A DNA stretch of 17,886 bases from CAYZEZ01 sp964477295 (GCA_964477295.1 CAYZEZ010000076.1:1-17886); one strand, 5' to 3'. Positions 6,396 to 15,775 are shown, counted from the stretch's first letter. The notes: generated by a model from the sequence alone, not told the origin. Made by a program: numbers and translations.

Positions 6396-9014
6396 ATGAA
6401 AAACATTTCGACCGGAACGTCACCGGGTTCATTTACCCTGAATGCTTTCAGCATATTTATTTTAATCGCCTTAGCTTTTTCAAGCTTCAACGCCAATGGC
6501 CAGGATGTCGTTGAAAAATGGGCATCATTTTATGGTGGTACGGCAAGTGATTATGCAATTGATATTGCTGTTAATGATTCAGGAAATATTTATGTACTGG
6601 GCCGTAAGGATGAAGACAGCGATACCTATCAGACCGTAAAATTCAATTCATCGGGGCAGGAACAGTGGGGCAGGGTCTTTAGTAAGGGTATAGGTGATAG
6701 CAAGCCCGTAGCAATAACTGCGGATAATTCCGGAAATGCATATATTACTGGCCGCAGTAATGTTGCCATGGATGATTATGTAACCGTTAAATACAATGCA
6801 GCCGGTGACAAACTGTGGGATGAAACATATAATCGTGGGGGAAGTAATGACTGGGTCGCGGATATTGCAGTCGATGATTCCGGTAATGTATTTGTTACCG
6901 GATATTCATGGGATGCAACCATTAAAGATTATGCTACGGTAAAATACAATGCAGCCGGCACACAGCTATGGGCAACACCTTTTAACGGAACAGCTGATGG
7001 TACAGATGCAGCTACAGCAATAGCCGTTGACGATTCAGGAAACGTGTATGTGACCGGACATAGCTATAATGGAACCGATAATGACTATGCAACCGTAAAA
7101 TATAATGCGGCAGGAGTGGAGCAATGGGTGGCAATATTTGACAGTACTGATAATGACTATGGATATTATATTGCCGTTGATGATTCGGGAAATGTGCTTG
7201 TAACAGGAAATAGTAGCAATGGTACTAATAATGACTTTGCCACGGTTAAATACAATAGCAGCGGTGTAGAACAATGGACAGTTATTTATAATGGGGTCAC
7301 AGATAATGTTGATGAAGTGAAAGCCATAGCTATTGATACCTCAGGAAATACTTATGTAGCGGGCTACAGTTTTAATGGCACAGATTATGACTATGCAACT
7401 GTAAAATATAATTCAGCTGGAGTTGAACAATGGGTTGCCTTATACGATGGACTTGGCCAGTCAAACGATAAGGCATATGACATGGTGGCAGATGAAGAAG
7501 GGAACGTGTATGTGAACGGGACCAGCTATATTGGTCCCAGGTCTCCTGATAATAGTTATGATTATGCAACCGTCAAATATAATACCGACGGGGTCGAGCA
7601 ATGGGTTGGATCATATATAGGAAGTACTTATGAAAGTAGAATTGACCTGGACTCTTCCGGCAACGTATATACAATGGGTACGATCAGCCAGGTTGGGGAA
7701 AGCTGGCAATATGGCGTTATCAAATATTGTGATGATATACCTGTTGCGTCAATCAGCAATGACACCAGCATCTGTGAAGGAGAAATGGCTTACTTAACTG
7801 CCAGCGGGGGGGATACCTATTCCTGGAGCCCAACTATCGGATTAAGTGATACTGCCATCTCTAATCCTGTTGCTACTCCTACGGTAACAACCACATATGT
7901 AGTAATTGTTTCAAATGAATGTACCTCGGATACTGCTTATGTAACGGTAAATATTGCCACATATCATATCAGCGACCTGGAAGTGGTCGTGTGCAGCGGT
8001 GACAGCTCCCTTATTTACGGAGAATACAGAACCGAAGCGGGAACTTATTATGATAGTCTTACTGCGATCACCGGATGCGATAGTATCCATTCAACCGTAT
8101 TTACGGTGAACCAGGCCTATCTTATTGAAATAAATGATACTATTTGCACAGGCGACAGTATAATGGCAGGAGGTGCGTATCAAAAAACATCCGGGATATA
8201 TTATGACTCGCTGTTGACTGAAACAGGATGTGATAGTATAATTGTAACAGATCTGCTGGTAAGTAAATTGTTAAATGTCGACATCGGACCGGATACACTA
8301 TTGGTTTGCGATGGTGAGATGCTGGCGTTTGATATAGCTACAGGTGAAAACGTTGATTCATATCTGATCAGTAACTTCATGACTACAGTGTATGATACGG
8401 AATTAGCTTTTGAATACCTGAGTGCAAATCCCCCTTATTCTGTTCTGGCAGAAGTTACGGGTACAGATGGCTGTGTCTATTCCGACAGGGTAATATTAAA
8501 GGATAATTCTATCTATAATATGTACCAGCAATACCCGACAATAGATGATCCCTGGGTGATTTTCCAGGTAGGACTTATGCCGGAAAATGTTGCTTCGTGG
8601 TACTGGTTGTTTGGTGATGGTGATACCCTTTCGGGAGATCCGAATCCAACCCATATTTACAAAGGAAATGGCTCGATTGAAGCTTGTTTGGTCGCTGTTA
8701 ATGATTGTGAAACAGACTCTTCCTGCTATACAATCCAGATACTTGCAGCGGGACTGGAAAATTCTTCTCAGATAGATAATTTGACAATTTATCCTAATCC
8801 TTCAACTGGGATAATAAAAATTACCTTACCAAATCCATCCAATGATGAAATATTAATTAAAGTGATGAATATAAACGGTCAATTAATATTTTCGGAGAAG
8901 AGAAGTTCTTCCATTAATGAGCAAATAGATCTGACGAAATCAGGAAAAGGAATTTACCTGATTAAGGTAGAAACTCCCCGAACAACCCAGGTGGAAAGAA
9001 TTGTGATTGAATAA
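6396..9014 (+). CDS. T9SS-exported surface protein with SBBP propeller repeats, Ig/PKD-like modules and type A sorting domain
   Basis: This 872-residue protein has a signal peptide (about 1-35, ending NANGQ). Residues 36-445 hold about eight SBBP-type repeats of roughly 50 residues, with the recurring pattern AVDDSGNVYVTG ... DYATVKYNAAGVEQW, predicted to form a beta-propeller. Residues 448-525 look like an Ig-like module common in gliding and adhesion proteins (SICEG...YSWSP...TTYVV). Two related short modules follow (about 528-640), each with a 'G.Y....G.YYDSL...GCDSI' motif. A PKD-like domain with WLFGDGD is near 710-790. Residues 795-872 match the Por-secretion C-terminal sorting domain: IYPNPSTGIIKI, then NINGQL, then GKGIYLIKV and a basic-hydrophobic end. 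Such proteins cross the outer membrane through T9SS and are usually attached to surface lipopolysaccharide. No catalytic domain was seen, so an adhesin or binding role is inferred. The first ATG with a good signal peptide was taken as the start. It is transcribed alone and ends in a terminator. Confidence 0.88.
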   Translation: MKNISTGTSPGSFTLNAFSIFILIALAFSSFNANGQDVVEKWASFYGGTASDYAIDIAVNDSGNIYVLGRKDEDSDTYQTVKFNSSGQEQWGRVFSKGIGDSKPVAITADNSGNAYITGRSNVAMDDYVTVKYNAAGDKLWDETYNRGGSNDWVADIAVDDSGNVFVTGYSWDATIKDYATVKYNAAGTQLWATPFNGTADGTDAATAIAVDDSGNVYVTGHSYNGTDNDYATVKYNAAGVEQWVAIFDSTDNDYGYYIAVDDSGNVLVTGNSSNGTNNDFATVKYNSSGVEQWTVIYNGVTDNVDEVKAIAIDTSGNTYVAGYSFNGTDYDYATVKYNSAGVEQWVALYDGLGQSNDKAYDMVADEEGNVYVNGTSYIGPRSPDNSYDYATVKYNTDGVEQWVGSYIGSTYESRIDLDSSGNVYTMGTISQVGESWQYGVIKYCDDIPVASISNDTSICEGEMAYLTASGGDTYSWSPTIGLSDTAISNPVATPTVTTTYVVIVSNECTSDTAYVTVNIATYHISDLEVVVCSGDSSLIYGEYRTEAGTYYDSLTAITGCDSIHSTVFTVNQAYLIEINDTICTGDSIMAGGAYQKTSGIYYDSLLTETGCDSIIVTDLLVSKLLNVDIGPDTLLVCDGEMLAFDIATGENVDSYLISNFMTTVYDTELAFEYLSANPPYSVLAEVTGTDGCVYSDRVILKDNSIYNMYQQYPTIDDPWVIFQVGLMPENVASWYWLFGDGDTLSGDPNPTHIYKGNGSIEACLVAVNDCETDSSCYTIQILAAGLENSSQIDNLTIYPNPSTGIIKITLPNPSNDEILIKVMNINGQLIFSEKRSSSINEQIDLTKSGKGIYLIKVETPRTTQVERIVIE

Positions 9015-9042
9015 TCAATTAGTGCTTAATCCGGTATCGCGG

Positions 9043-9080
9043 AATCCCCTGTGCATTTTTATAATTTTACACAGGGGATT
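9043..9080 (+). terminator. Intrinsic terminator of the T9SS cargo gene
   Basis: Arms AATCCCCTGTG (9043-9053) and CACAGGGGATT (9070-9080) form a perfect 11-bp stem with a 16-nt AT-rich loop, followed by TTCTTATTT. It starts 29 nt after the stop codon of the T9SS cargo gene and separates it from the GH51 gene. Confidence 0.85.
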
Positions 9081-9187
9081 TTCTTATTTGCATGAATAGG
9101 CAGTTTTGCTTTATTATTTGTGCACAAAGTTATAAATTAGATGTCCTGAACTAAATACTATATTATCATCATCTAACCGTTAAAATT

Positions 9188-10741
9188 ATGAAAACACACA
9201 GACAATGCCTTCTATTTATTATCATTACTTTTTTAAGTCCAATACTTACCTTCTCACAGGAAAATTCCATCGCCACTATAGTAATTAATGCCGACCTGGG
9301 CAAGGAAACAATCAGCCGGCATATATACGGGCATTTTTCTGAACACCTTGGACATTGCATTTATGAAGGATACTGGGTGGGAGAAGATTCCAACATACCC
9401 AACACCAGGGGAATCCGTAACGATGTAGTGCATGCTTTGCGGGAATTGGACATCCCGAACCTGCGCTGGCCGGGAGGCTGTTTTGCAGATGAATACCATT
9501 GGAGGGAAGGGATTGGTCCCCGGGACCAGCGGCCCACCATGATCAATACCCATTGGGGAGGTGTGACCGAAGACAACAGCTTTGGCACGCATGAGTTTCT
9601 CGACCTGTGCGAACAGCTGGGGACAGAACCCTATATCTGCGGGAATATGGGAAGCGGGACTGTTGAGGAGATGTCGGATTGGGTTGAATATGTCAATTTC
9701 GATGGGATTAGCCCTATGGCAGACCAGCGCCGGGTCAATGGACGGGATAATTCCTGGGGAGTTAAATACTGGGGAATTGGTAACGAAAACTGGGGATGCG
9801 GTGGAAATATGACAGCAGAATTCTATGCCGACCAGTACAGGAGATATGCCACCTATTGCAGGAACTATGAGGGGAACAGGTTGATGAAGATTGCGGGAGG
9901 GGCATGGGATGATCATTACGAATGGACCGAAACGCTGATGAAGGAAATCCCTCACTGGATGATGTGGGGTATCTCATATCACCATTATATGACCAACTGG
10001 AACAACAAGGGATCGGCTACTGAGTTTACAGAAAAAAAATATTTTAAAAACCTTGCTATGGCCGTCGATTTTGGAAGGATGCTCGACGGGCATATCACGA
10101 TAATGGACAAATATGACCCGGAAGAGCGGGTGGCCTTTGTGGTGGATGAATGGGGGACCTGGTGGGATGTGGAACCGGGGACCAATCCGGGGTTCCTTTA
10201 CCAGCAAAATACCCTGAGGGATGCCATGATGGCTGTCATTTCGCTCCATCATTTTAACCAGCGCTGTTCACGCATCAAAATGGCCAATATTGCACAGACG
10301 GTTAATGTGCTCCAGGCAATGATCCTAACAGATAAGGAAAAGATGATCCTTACTCCCACGTACCATGTGTTTAATATGCTCAAAGTTCATCAGGATGCTA
10401 CCATGCTTCCGCTTCATCTCGAAACACCTGAATATAAAATGGACGGGCAGGCGCTCCCTTCTGTTACTGCCTCGGCTTCTCAAGATTCCGAAGGTAATAT
10501 TCACATTTCCATGGCCAACATCGATCCAAACAGATCAATTGATTTACAGATAGATATGAGAGGCACTGATGTGTCTGAGATGACCGGTTCGATCCTGACA
10601 GCTGACGAACTAACCGCACACAATACCTTCGAAAATCCCAACCGGGTCAAACCGGCTAAGTTTACTGGCGGTAAAATAAAAAACAATGTAATAAGCCTGA
10701 AACTCCCGGCAAAATCAATTATAGTCCTCGAAATTCAATAG
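9188..10741 (+). CDS. abfA: Alpha-L-arabinofuranosidase, glycoside hydrolase family 51
   Basis: This 517-residue protein has a signal peptide (about 1-24, ending TFSQ). The N-terminal strand and IYGHFSEHLG motif (46-55), LRWPGGCFADEYHW (92-105) and the (beta/alpha)8 barrel are characteristic of GH51. The acid/base glutamate is E200 in WGIGNEN and the nucleophile is E321 in VVDEWGTWW. The C-terminal about 120 residues form the beta-sandwich that flanks the barrel and end in SIIVLEIQ. Length and residues are complete, so an active retaining exo-arabinofuranosidase acting on arabinan, arabinoxylan or their oligosaccharides is expected. The signal peptide puts it in the periplasm or outside the cell. 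It follows the upstream terminator and so probably has its own promoter in 9081-9187. The ABC gene starts only 24 nt after its stop, so read-through is likely although a functional link is not obvious. Confidence 0.93.
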   Translation: MKTHRQCLLFIIITFLSPILTFSQENSIATIVINADLGKETISRHIYGHFSEHLGHCIYEGYWVGEDSNIPNTRGIRNDVVHALRELDIPNLRWPGGCFADEYHWREGIGPRDQRPTMINTHWGGVTEDNSFGTHEFLDLCEQLGTEPYICGNMGSGTVEEMSDWVEYVNFDGISPMADQRRVNGRDNSWGVKYWGIGNENWGCGGNMTAEFYADQYRRYATYCRNYEGNRLMKIAGGAWDDHYEWTETLMKEIPHWMMWGISYHHYMTNWNNKGSATEFTEKKYFKNLAMAVDFGRMLDGHITIMDKYDPEERVAFVVDEWGTWWDVEPGTNPGFLYQQNTLRDAMMAVISLHHFNQRCSRIKMANIAQTVNVLQAMILTDKEKMILTPTYHVFNMLKVHQDATMLPLHLETPEYKMDGQALPSVTASASQDSEGNIHISMANIDPNRSIDLQIDMRGTDVSEMTGSILTADELTAHNTFENPNRVKPAKFTGGKIKNNVISLKLPAKSIIVLEIQ

Positions 10742-10765
10742 GAACATTACCACACCCTTCCTTCC

Positions 10766-13700
10766 ATGAGTGAACCGATCTTAAATGCGCTTCTTCAGCT
10801 GTTCGCAATCATTGCAAATGTGTCAGAAGATGGCGTTTCTTTCAAGGCAAGGAATATCGTCAAATCATATCTCATCCAGCACCTTAACATCAATCTTATC
10901 GATAAGTACCTGAACCTGTTTGATAATTACCTGCAGCTTCACCAGAATCCTGAAGCCTTTTTTCCAGGTTCAGGAAATGAACGTGACAATGACACCGATA
11001 CCCAGAAGGTCATTAATATAGGTGAAGCCATCAATAAAGTACTGCTACAGCGCGAAAAGTTTATTGTATTCCTCCGGTTGGTCGAATTCATCAATGAGGA
11101 CGATATAATGGACCGGAGGGAACTCAATTTCATTGCAACAGTAGCAGATACATTTAATATCACCACTCCAGAACAAAACAATATCAAAAACTTCGTACTG
11201 GATCCGGTCTCAAAAAAAATTGAACCGGATAAATTACTGATCATCGATAATTGTGAAGGTCCGGCTATTCCTGAAGCTAAACATATGTTTATTCCTGAAC
11301 TGGAAGGCAGGATTTCGATTTTATGGCATACCAGTACCAATACGTTTATTTTCCGCTACAGGGGAAAATCGGCTATTTATCTGAACGGATATAATATCCT
11401 CCCTGACCAGATTGAATTGATGGAACAGGGGGCCATGATCACCGGATATAAAATCAACCCTATATTTTACAGCGATGTATCCAGGAAATTTCATCACTCC
11501 GAGAAGGCACCAAAAATCAGGTTCATCTCAGAAGATCTGGAGTTCCGGTTTAAAAACAGTTCCAAAGGGATCAAAAAGTTCAATTTTGACGAGGAATCGG
11601 GAAACCTCATTGGTATCATGGGAGGTAGCGGTGTCGGGAAATCTACCCTTCTCAACATCTTATCAGGAAAGATAAAAGCTGACCGTGGCCGGATCACCAT
11701 AAATAGTATTGATGTACACCTGGAAAAAGAAAAGATTGAAGGTATCATCGGATTCGTGCCACAGGACGATCTGCTGATCGAGGAGCTGACTGTATTTGAG
11801 AACCTTTATTTTAATGCCAGATTATGTCTGAGTCAATGCACAAATACAGAACTACTGCGCAGGGTAAACCAGGTACTTTTCGACCTGGAGCTTGATGACA
11901 TCAAACATCTGAAAGTTGGTAATCCTTTAAAAAAGTATATCAGCGGAGGTCAGCGAAAAAGGTTGAATATTGCCCTGGAACTGATACGGGAACCGGGTAT
12001 TCTGTTCGTAGATGAACCAACATCCGGACTATCATCCATGGATTCTGAAAAGGTAATGCACCTGCTTAAGGAACAGGCACTAAAAGGCCGGCTGGTTATT
12101 GTGAACATTCATCAACCCTTTTCTGATATATATAAATTATTCGACAGGGTCCTTTTTCTCGATAAAGGCGGATATATAATCTATAAAGGGAATCCTATTG
12201 ATGCCATCATCTATTTTAAAACCTTAAGCAATTATGTCAATGCTGAAGAGGGCCATTGCCCTTCCTGTGGCAATGTTATGCCCGAAGAGATACTTCAGAT
12301 CGTGGAAGCAAGGGAAGTGGATGAATATGGCAAGCTAACCAAAGAACGAAGGGTACCCCCTGAAGAATGGTACAGGATCTACAAGGATAAAATTGAATCC
12401 AAACAGGAGATCAAGCCGGAGAAAGGAGAATTGCCAAAGGTTGACTTCAAGGTACCAGGCCGCTTCAAACAGTTTCTGATTTACATGCAACGGAATATCA
12501 GGTCGAAATTAGCCAACCAGCAGTACCTCCTGGTGACTTTCCTCGAAGCACCTTTACTGGCGGTAGTGATCGGGTATTTCACAAAATACATCAGTGAGAC
12601 TACCGGTGTATATATTTTGAAAGAGAATGTGAATCTGCCTGCATATATTTTTATGGCCGTTGTCGTTGCACTCTTTATGGGATTGATGGTAAGTGCCGAG
12701 GAGATCATTCGCGACAGGAAGATCCGGAACAGGGAATCATTCCTGCGGCTGAGCAGGTTGAGTTATTTACATTCTAAGATCCTGGTCCTGTTTCTGATAT
12801 CGGCCATCCAGACCTTTTCTTTCGTGTTGCTTGGTAACCTGATCCTGGAGATAAAAGGCATGACCTTTGCATACTGGCTGATCCTGTTTACCACTTCGTG
12901 CCTGGCCAATATGATAGGATTGAATATCTCATCGGGACTCAATTCAATCATTACCATATACATTGTAATCCCTTTTATTCTTGTTCCGCAGTTGTTGTTC
13001 AGCGGAGTCATTGTGAGTTTTGACAAGCTGCACACCTTTTTCAGGAATCCCGTTTATGTTCCCATAATCGGAGACATGATGACCTCCAGGTGGGCCTACG
13101 AAGCGCTTGCTGTTCACCAGTTCAAGGACAATAAATTCAACCGCAGCTTTTTTGCCATTGAACAACTCAGGAGCAATGCATATTTTCAGAAAGAACTGGT
13201 ACAAGAGATCCAGGTCAGGCTGAACAATGCCCACTATAACTATCAGAAAGGAACAAATCCCGGGCAGGTTAAAAGTAACCTGGAGATGGTCAGAAGGGAA
13301 CTACGGAACCTGGCCAGGCAGGAACATCTTCAAGCCTTTGCAGGTATCGATATGCTCGTCCCGGAAAAATTTGATATGGATACCTACCAGGATCTGCTTG
13401 ATTACCTGGCTGATCTTAAAAGCCAATCCAACAAGGCCCTTAATACGGCCAATCAAAACCTGGATAATACGTCTGCTAAACTGGTTAAGGACCTGGGTGG
13501 GATAAAAGAATACAACAGGCTGCAAAACGAATATACTAATGACAGGTTAGATCAACTGGTTCTGAATAGTTCTGAAATTAACAGAATTATTGAAAAGGGC
13601 AACCGGTTGGTCAGAAAGTATCAACCGGTTTATATGGTACCCCTGTCCAATTCTGGAAGAGCCCATTTCTATGCCCCTGTCAAGGTAATCCTCAACCATT

Positions 13701-13834
13701 CCTTCGACACATTCTGGTTCAATTTCGTTATGATCTGGATCTCTTCTCTGGCCTTTTACCTGACCCTTGTTTTTGATTTATTAAGACGTGTGGTGAACTG
13801 GTCGCAGACGGTGAGGATTAGAAAAAACCAGTGA
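10766..13834 (+). CDS. ABCG-type ABC transporter half with TerB-like and FHA-like N-terminus
   Basis: This 1022-residue protein has several parts. Residues 1-150 are helical with two acidic segments (SEDGVSF and NEDDIMDRREL) resembling TerB-like tellurite-resistance domains. Residues 175-240 are beta-rich with YLNGYNILPDQIELMEQGAM, resembling an FHA domain. The ATPase covers about 250-480: Walker A GGSGVGKST (286-294), Q-loop in VPQDD, signature ISGGQRKR (392-399), Walker B ILFVDEP (412-418) and H-loop H449. Residues 498-501 are CPSC, possibly half of a metal site. Membrane segments of an ABC-2/ABCG permease are near 590-608, 625-645, 670-692, 703-722 and 727-750. Residues 785-960 then form a long charged, coiled-coil-rich soluble insert before the last membrane segment (985-1004). 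Fusion in the order ATPase then permease matches the ABCG (White) family, and it may act as a homodimer. Rv1747 of mycobacteria is a known FHA-ABC exporter. The substrate is unknown and unlikely to be a GH51 product, because these are exporters or lipid movers. Confidence 0.85.
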   Translation: MSEPILNALLQLFAIIANVSEDGVSFKARNIVKSYLIQHLNINLIDKYLNLFDNYLQLHQNPEAFFPGSGNERDNDTDTQKVINIGEAINKVLLQREKFIVFLRLVEFINEDDIMDRRELNFIATVADTFNITTPEQNNIKNFVLDPVSKKIEPDKLLIIDNCEGPAIPEAKHMFIPELEGRISILWHTSTNTFIFRYRGKSAIYLNGYNILPDQIELMEQGAMITGYKINPIFYSDVSRKFHHSEKAPKIRFISEDLEFRFKNSSKGIKKFNFDEESGNLIGIMGGSGVGKSTLLNILSGKIKADRGRITINSIDVHLEKEKIEGIIGFVPQDDLLIEELTVFENLYFNARLCLSQCTNTELLRRVNQVLFDLELDDIKHLKVGNPLKKYISGGQRKRLNIALELIREPGILFVDEPTSGLSSMDSEKVMHLLKEQALKGRLVIVNIHQPFSDIYKLFDRVLFLDKGGYIIYKGNPIDAIIYFKTLSNYVNAEEGHCPSCGNVMPEEILQIVEAREVDEYGKLTKERRVPPEEWYRIYKDKIESKQEIKPEKGELPKVDFKVPGRFKQFLIYMQRNIRSKLANQQYLLVTFLEAPLLAVVIGYFTKYISETTGVYILKENVNLPAYIFMAVVVALFMGLMVSAEEIIRDRKIRNRESFLRLSRLSYLHSKILVLFLISAIQTFSFVLLGNLILEIKGMTFAYWLILFTTSCLANMIGLNISSGLNSIITIYIVIPFILVPQLLFSGVIVSFDKLHTFFRNPVYVPIIGDMMTSRWAYEALAVHQFKDNKFNRSFFAIEQLRSNAYFQKELVQEIQVRLNNAHYNYQKGTNPGQVKSNLEMVRRELRNLARQEHLQAFAGIDMLVPEKFDMDTYQDLLDYLADLKSQSNKALNTANQNLDNTSAKLVKDLGGIKEYNRLQNEYTNDRLDQLVLNSSEINRIIEKGNRLVRKYQPVYMVPLSNSGRAHFYAPVKVILNHSFDTFWFNFVMIWISSLAFYLTLVFDLLRRVVNWSQTVRIRKNQ

Positions 13835-13965
13835 CGAGTGACGGGATGTGTGGGCGTGGGAATTGGTAATATTGCCTGTTTCAATAATTTGACTTCAGCA
13901 CTTACTGAATTATATGATCGTAAGGAGAATTTACTTAATTTTCTTGTAAAATCACAGCTTCAATA

Positions 13966-14658
13966 ATGGAATCTCAATCTTTCATTCGCAGGATCATTTC
14001 CAATCCCATCGTTCAGACACTGGCGGTTTATGTGGACGGATATGTGGACGAAGTCACAGGCAATCATTCTGGTGAAAAGCATGGCTTTTTTATTGACAGG
14101 TATGAAGTTACCAATAAACAATACAAGGAGTTTGTCGACCAGGGCGGTTACAGTAATCCTTCATTCTGGAAACATGAATTTATTAAAGATGGAAAGATCC
14201 TCACCTGGGATGAAGCCATGGCTGAGTTTACAGATAAAAGCGGCAGGCCGGGACCAGCTACCTGGCAGGCCGGCGATTATCCCGAAGGCCAGGGAGATTA
14301 CCCGGTTTCATGTATCAGCTGGTATGAAGCCACAGCCTATGCCCTTTATGCCGGTAAGGATCTTCCGACTGTGAAACACTGGGGCACAGGAGCCGGATTA
14401 TCCTATTTCTATATATCGTATCACCTGAATTCCGGTGCGTTCCATACATTGAAAAAGAAAAAATCCCCGGAGAAGCATTTGAACCTGTGGAATTTACCCG
14501 AAGCAGAGATTTTTATGCGGAAGAACCGGTAAATGAGAATATTTTTAATGTATATAAAAACCAATACCTGTATGATATTGCACCACTGGATGCCGAAACA
14601 GGACATCATCAGGGAAACCCTGGAATGGATGGATAAATATTTCGGGCCGGTGAAGTAA
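13966..14658 (+). pseudogene. Remnant of a SUMF1 (formylglycine-generating-enzyme-like) plus alpha/beta-hydrolase gene
   Basis: The first open frame (13966-14532, 188 codons) carries the start of a SUMF1/FGE-like domain: FFIDRYEVTNKQYKEFVDQG, then GRPGPATW, DYPEGQGDYPVSCISWYEA and AYALYAGKDLPTV. After about 14400 this frame turns into unrelated sequence and stops. Homology continues in another frame from about 14421: PEFRCVPYIEKEKIPGEAF, then VYKNQYLYDIAPLDAE, to about 14600. The FRCV motif is the usual end of a SUMF1 domain, so roughly the whole core between them is missing. A third piece, back in the first frame, reads IRETLEWMDKYFGPVK before a stop at 14656-14658; it resembles the extreme C-terminus of the alpha/beta-hydrolase domain found after SUMF1 in large kinase-SUMF1-hydrolase proteins. 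An N-terminal kinase part is also absent. The gene is therefore a set of collinear scraps and almost certainly non-functional; a short 188-residue product could still be made. Confidence 0.7.
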
Positions 14659-14671
14659 AAGTTTTAATAAA

Positions 14672-15775
14672 ATGAATATTAGCAAGATTAATCCTGAAAA
14701 ACACCTTTTGTCCTTAATCAGGGTATCAGCAGTCCTCTTCTCTGTTTTAATAATTATATTTGGCTGTGAATCAAAATATTATGGCAGCAGTGATTTTGAG
14801 AAAGCAAACAAAATTGATATCCATGTTCACTTAAACCATTATCAATCTGCAGTAGCCAAACAAGCCATAATTGATAATTTTTCACTTCTCACAATCAATA
14901 CCGATTCGAGGGATATTCCGGATGTTTATTATCAACAGGATGCAGCAATGGTATTAAAAGATAAGTATCCCGGACGGGTGCATTATCTTTCCACCTTCAG
15001 CGTTGGTGAATGGGGTCCGGAAAACTGGGACAGGAAATGGTTAAGGTATTTACAGCAGACATTCGATGAGGGTGCTATAGGTGTCAAGGTCTGGAAAAAT
15101 ATTGGAATGGAACTCCGGGATAATGACAGCTCATTTATTATGATAGATGATCCCTCATTTGACCTTATATTTAATTACCTGGAAAAGAACAATATTCCTG
15201 TCATGGCCCACTGTGGCGAGCCAAAAAACTGCTGGCTGTCCGTGGAAGAAATGACAGTAGCGGGAGATAAAAAATATTTCTCAAACCATCCTGAATACCA
15301 TATGTACCAGCATCCCGATTATCCATCCTATGAAGACCAGATTACGGCAAGGGATAATTTGCTTGAAAAACATCCTGACCTGGTCCTTGTCGGGGCGCAC
15401 CTGGCAAGCCTGGAGTGGGATGTGGATGAGATTGCCCGGCACCTGGATACCTATCCGAACCTGGTAGTTGAAACAGCAGCCAGGATGTGTCATTTACAAT
15501 ACCAGTCTTCCAGGGAGTATGATAAAGTTAGGGATTTTATGATAAAATACCAGGACAGGATTTTATACGGGACCGATTTAATATCAGGTGAAAATGAAAA
15601 TGAAGCTGATGCCATGAAGAATGCACATTCCCGATGGCTTGACGACTGGATCTATTTAACTACAGACCGGGCAATGACCACACCTGAATTTGAGGGTGAA
15701 TTCAGAGGATTAAAACTACCACGGGAAGTAGTTGTAAGGGGAAGAATAAGGCGAACGAAGATAAAATGCTTTTAG
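14672..15775 (+). CDS. Amidohydrolase-family lipoprotein (amidohydrolase 2 type), C-terminus replaced at a deletion junction
   Basis: The 367-residue product starts with a lipoprotein signal: a hydrophobic stretch (17-30), then IIFGC with C32 as the likely lipidated residue. The metal-dependent TIM-barrel hydrolase pattern is present: HVH at 51-53 (IDIHVHLN), VKVW near 138-141, AHCGEP with H180, GAHLAS with H243, and YGTDL with D302. This fits amidohydrolase-2-type (aminocarboxymuconate decarboxylase-like) enzymes; the substrate is not predictable. Up to about residue 354 (LPREVV) the protein follows the family. The expected C-terminal helix ('...IY..NA..' type) is replaced by VRGRIRRTKIKCF, which is the out-of-frame reading of the beginning of the GH43 remnant. 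The open frame stops at 15773-15775, overlapping the GH43 frame by at least 10 nt. Only the last 15-20 residues appear lost, so activity is possible but doubtful. Confidence 0.7.
   Translation: MNISKINPEKHLLSLIRVSAVLFSVLIIIFGCESKYYGSSDFEKANKIDIHVHLNHYQSAVAKQAIIDNFSLLTINTDSRDIPDVYYQQDAAMVLKDKYPGRVHYLSTFSVGEWGPENWDRKWLRYLQQTFDEGAIGVKVWKNIGMELRDNDSSFIMIDDPSFDLIFNYLEKNNIPVMAHCGEPKNCWLSVEEMTVAGDKKYFSNHPEYHMYQHPDYPSYEDQITARDNLLEKHPDLVLVGAHLASLEWDVDEIARHLDTYPNLVVETAARMCHLQYQSSREYDKVRDFMIKYQDRILYGTDLISGENENEADAMKNAHSRWLDDWIYLTTDRAMTTPEFEGEFRGLKLPREVVVRGRIRRTKIKCF

Noticed and set aside
6840..7730. Possible tandem DNA repeat in the T9SS cargo gene
   Set aside because: The periodicity is explained by SBBP protein repeats that have diverged at the nucleotide level, not by a recent DNA tandem array or CRISPR.
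9254..9955. 233-codon antisense frame inside the GH51 gene
   Set aside because: It is the shadow of a strongly supported GH51 gene, with a composition typical of antisense translation and no family features.
13889..13916. Sigma70-like TTGACT-16-TATATG upstream of the SUMF1 remnant
   Set aside because: Bacteroidota use a different consensus (TTG/TAnnTTTG), and the downstream gene is decayed, so the match is probably chance.
13835..13965. Short open frame ending CAA TAA at 13966 (tail reading ALTELYDRKENLLNFLVK)
   Set aside because: It looks protein-like and could be another gene scrap, but it is too short and matches no family I recognise, so it is not annotated.
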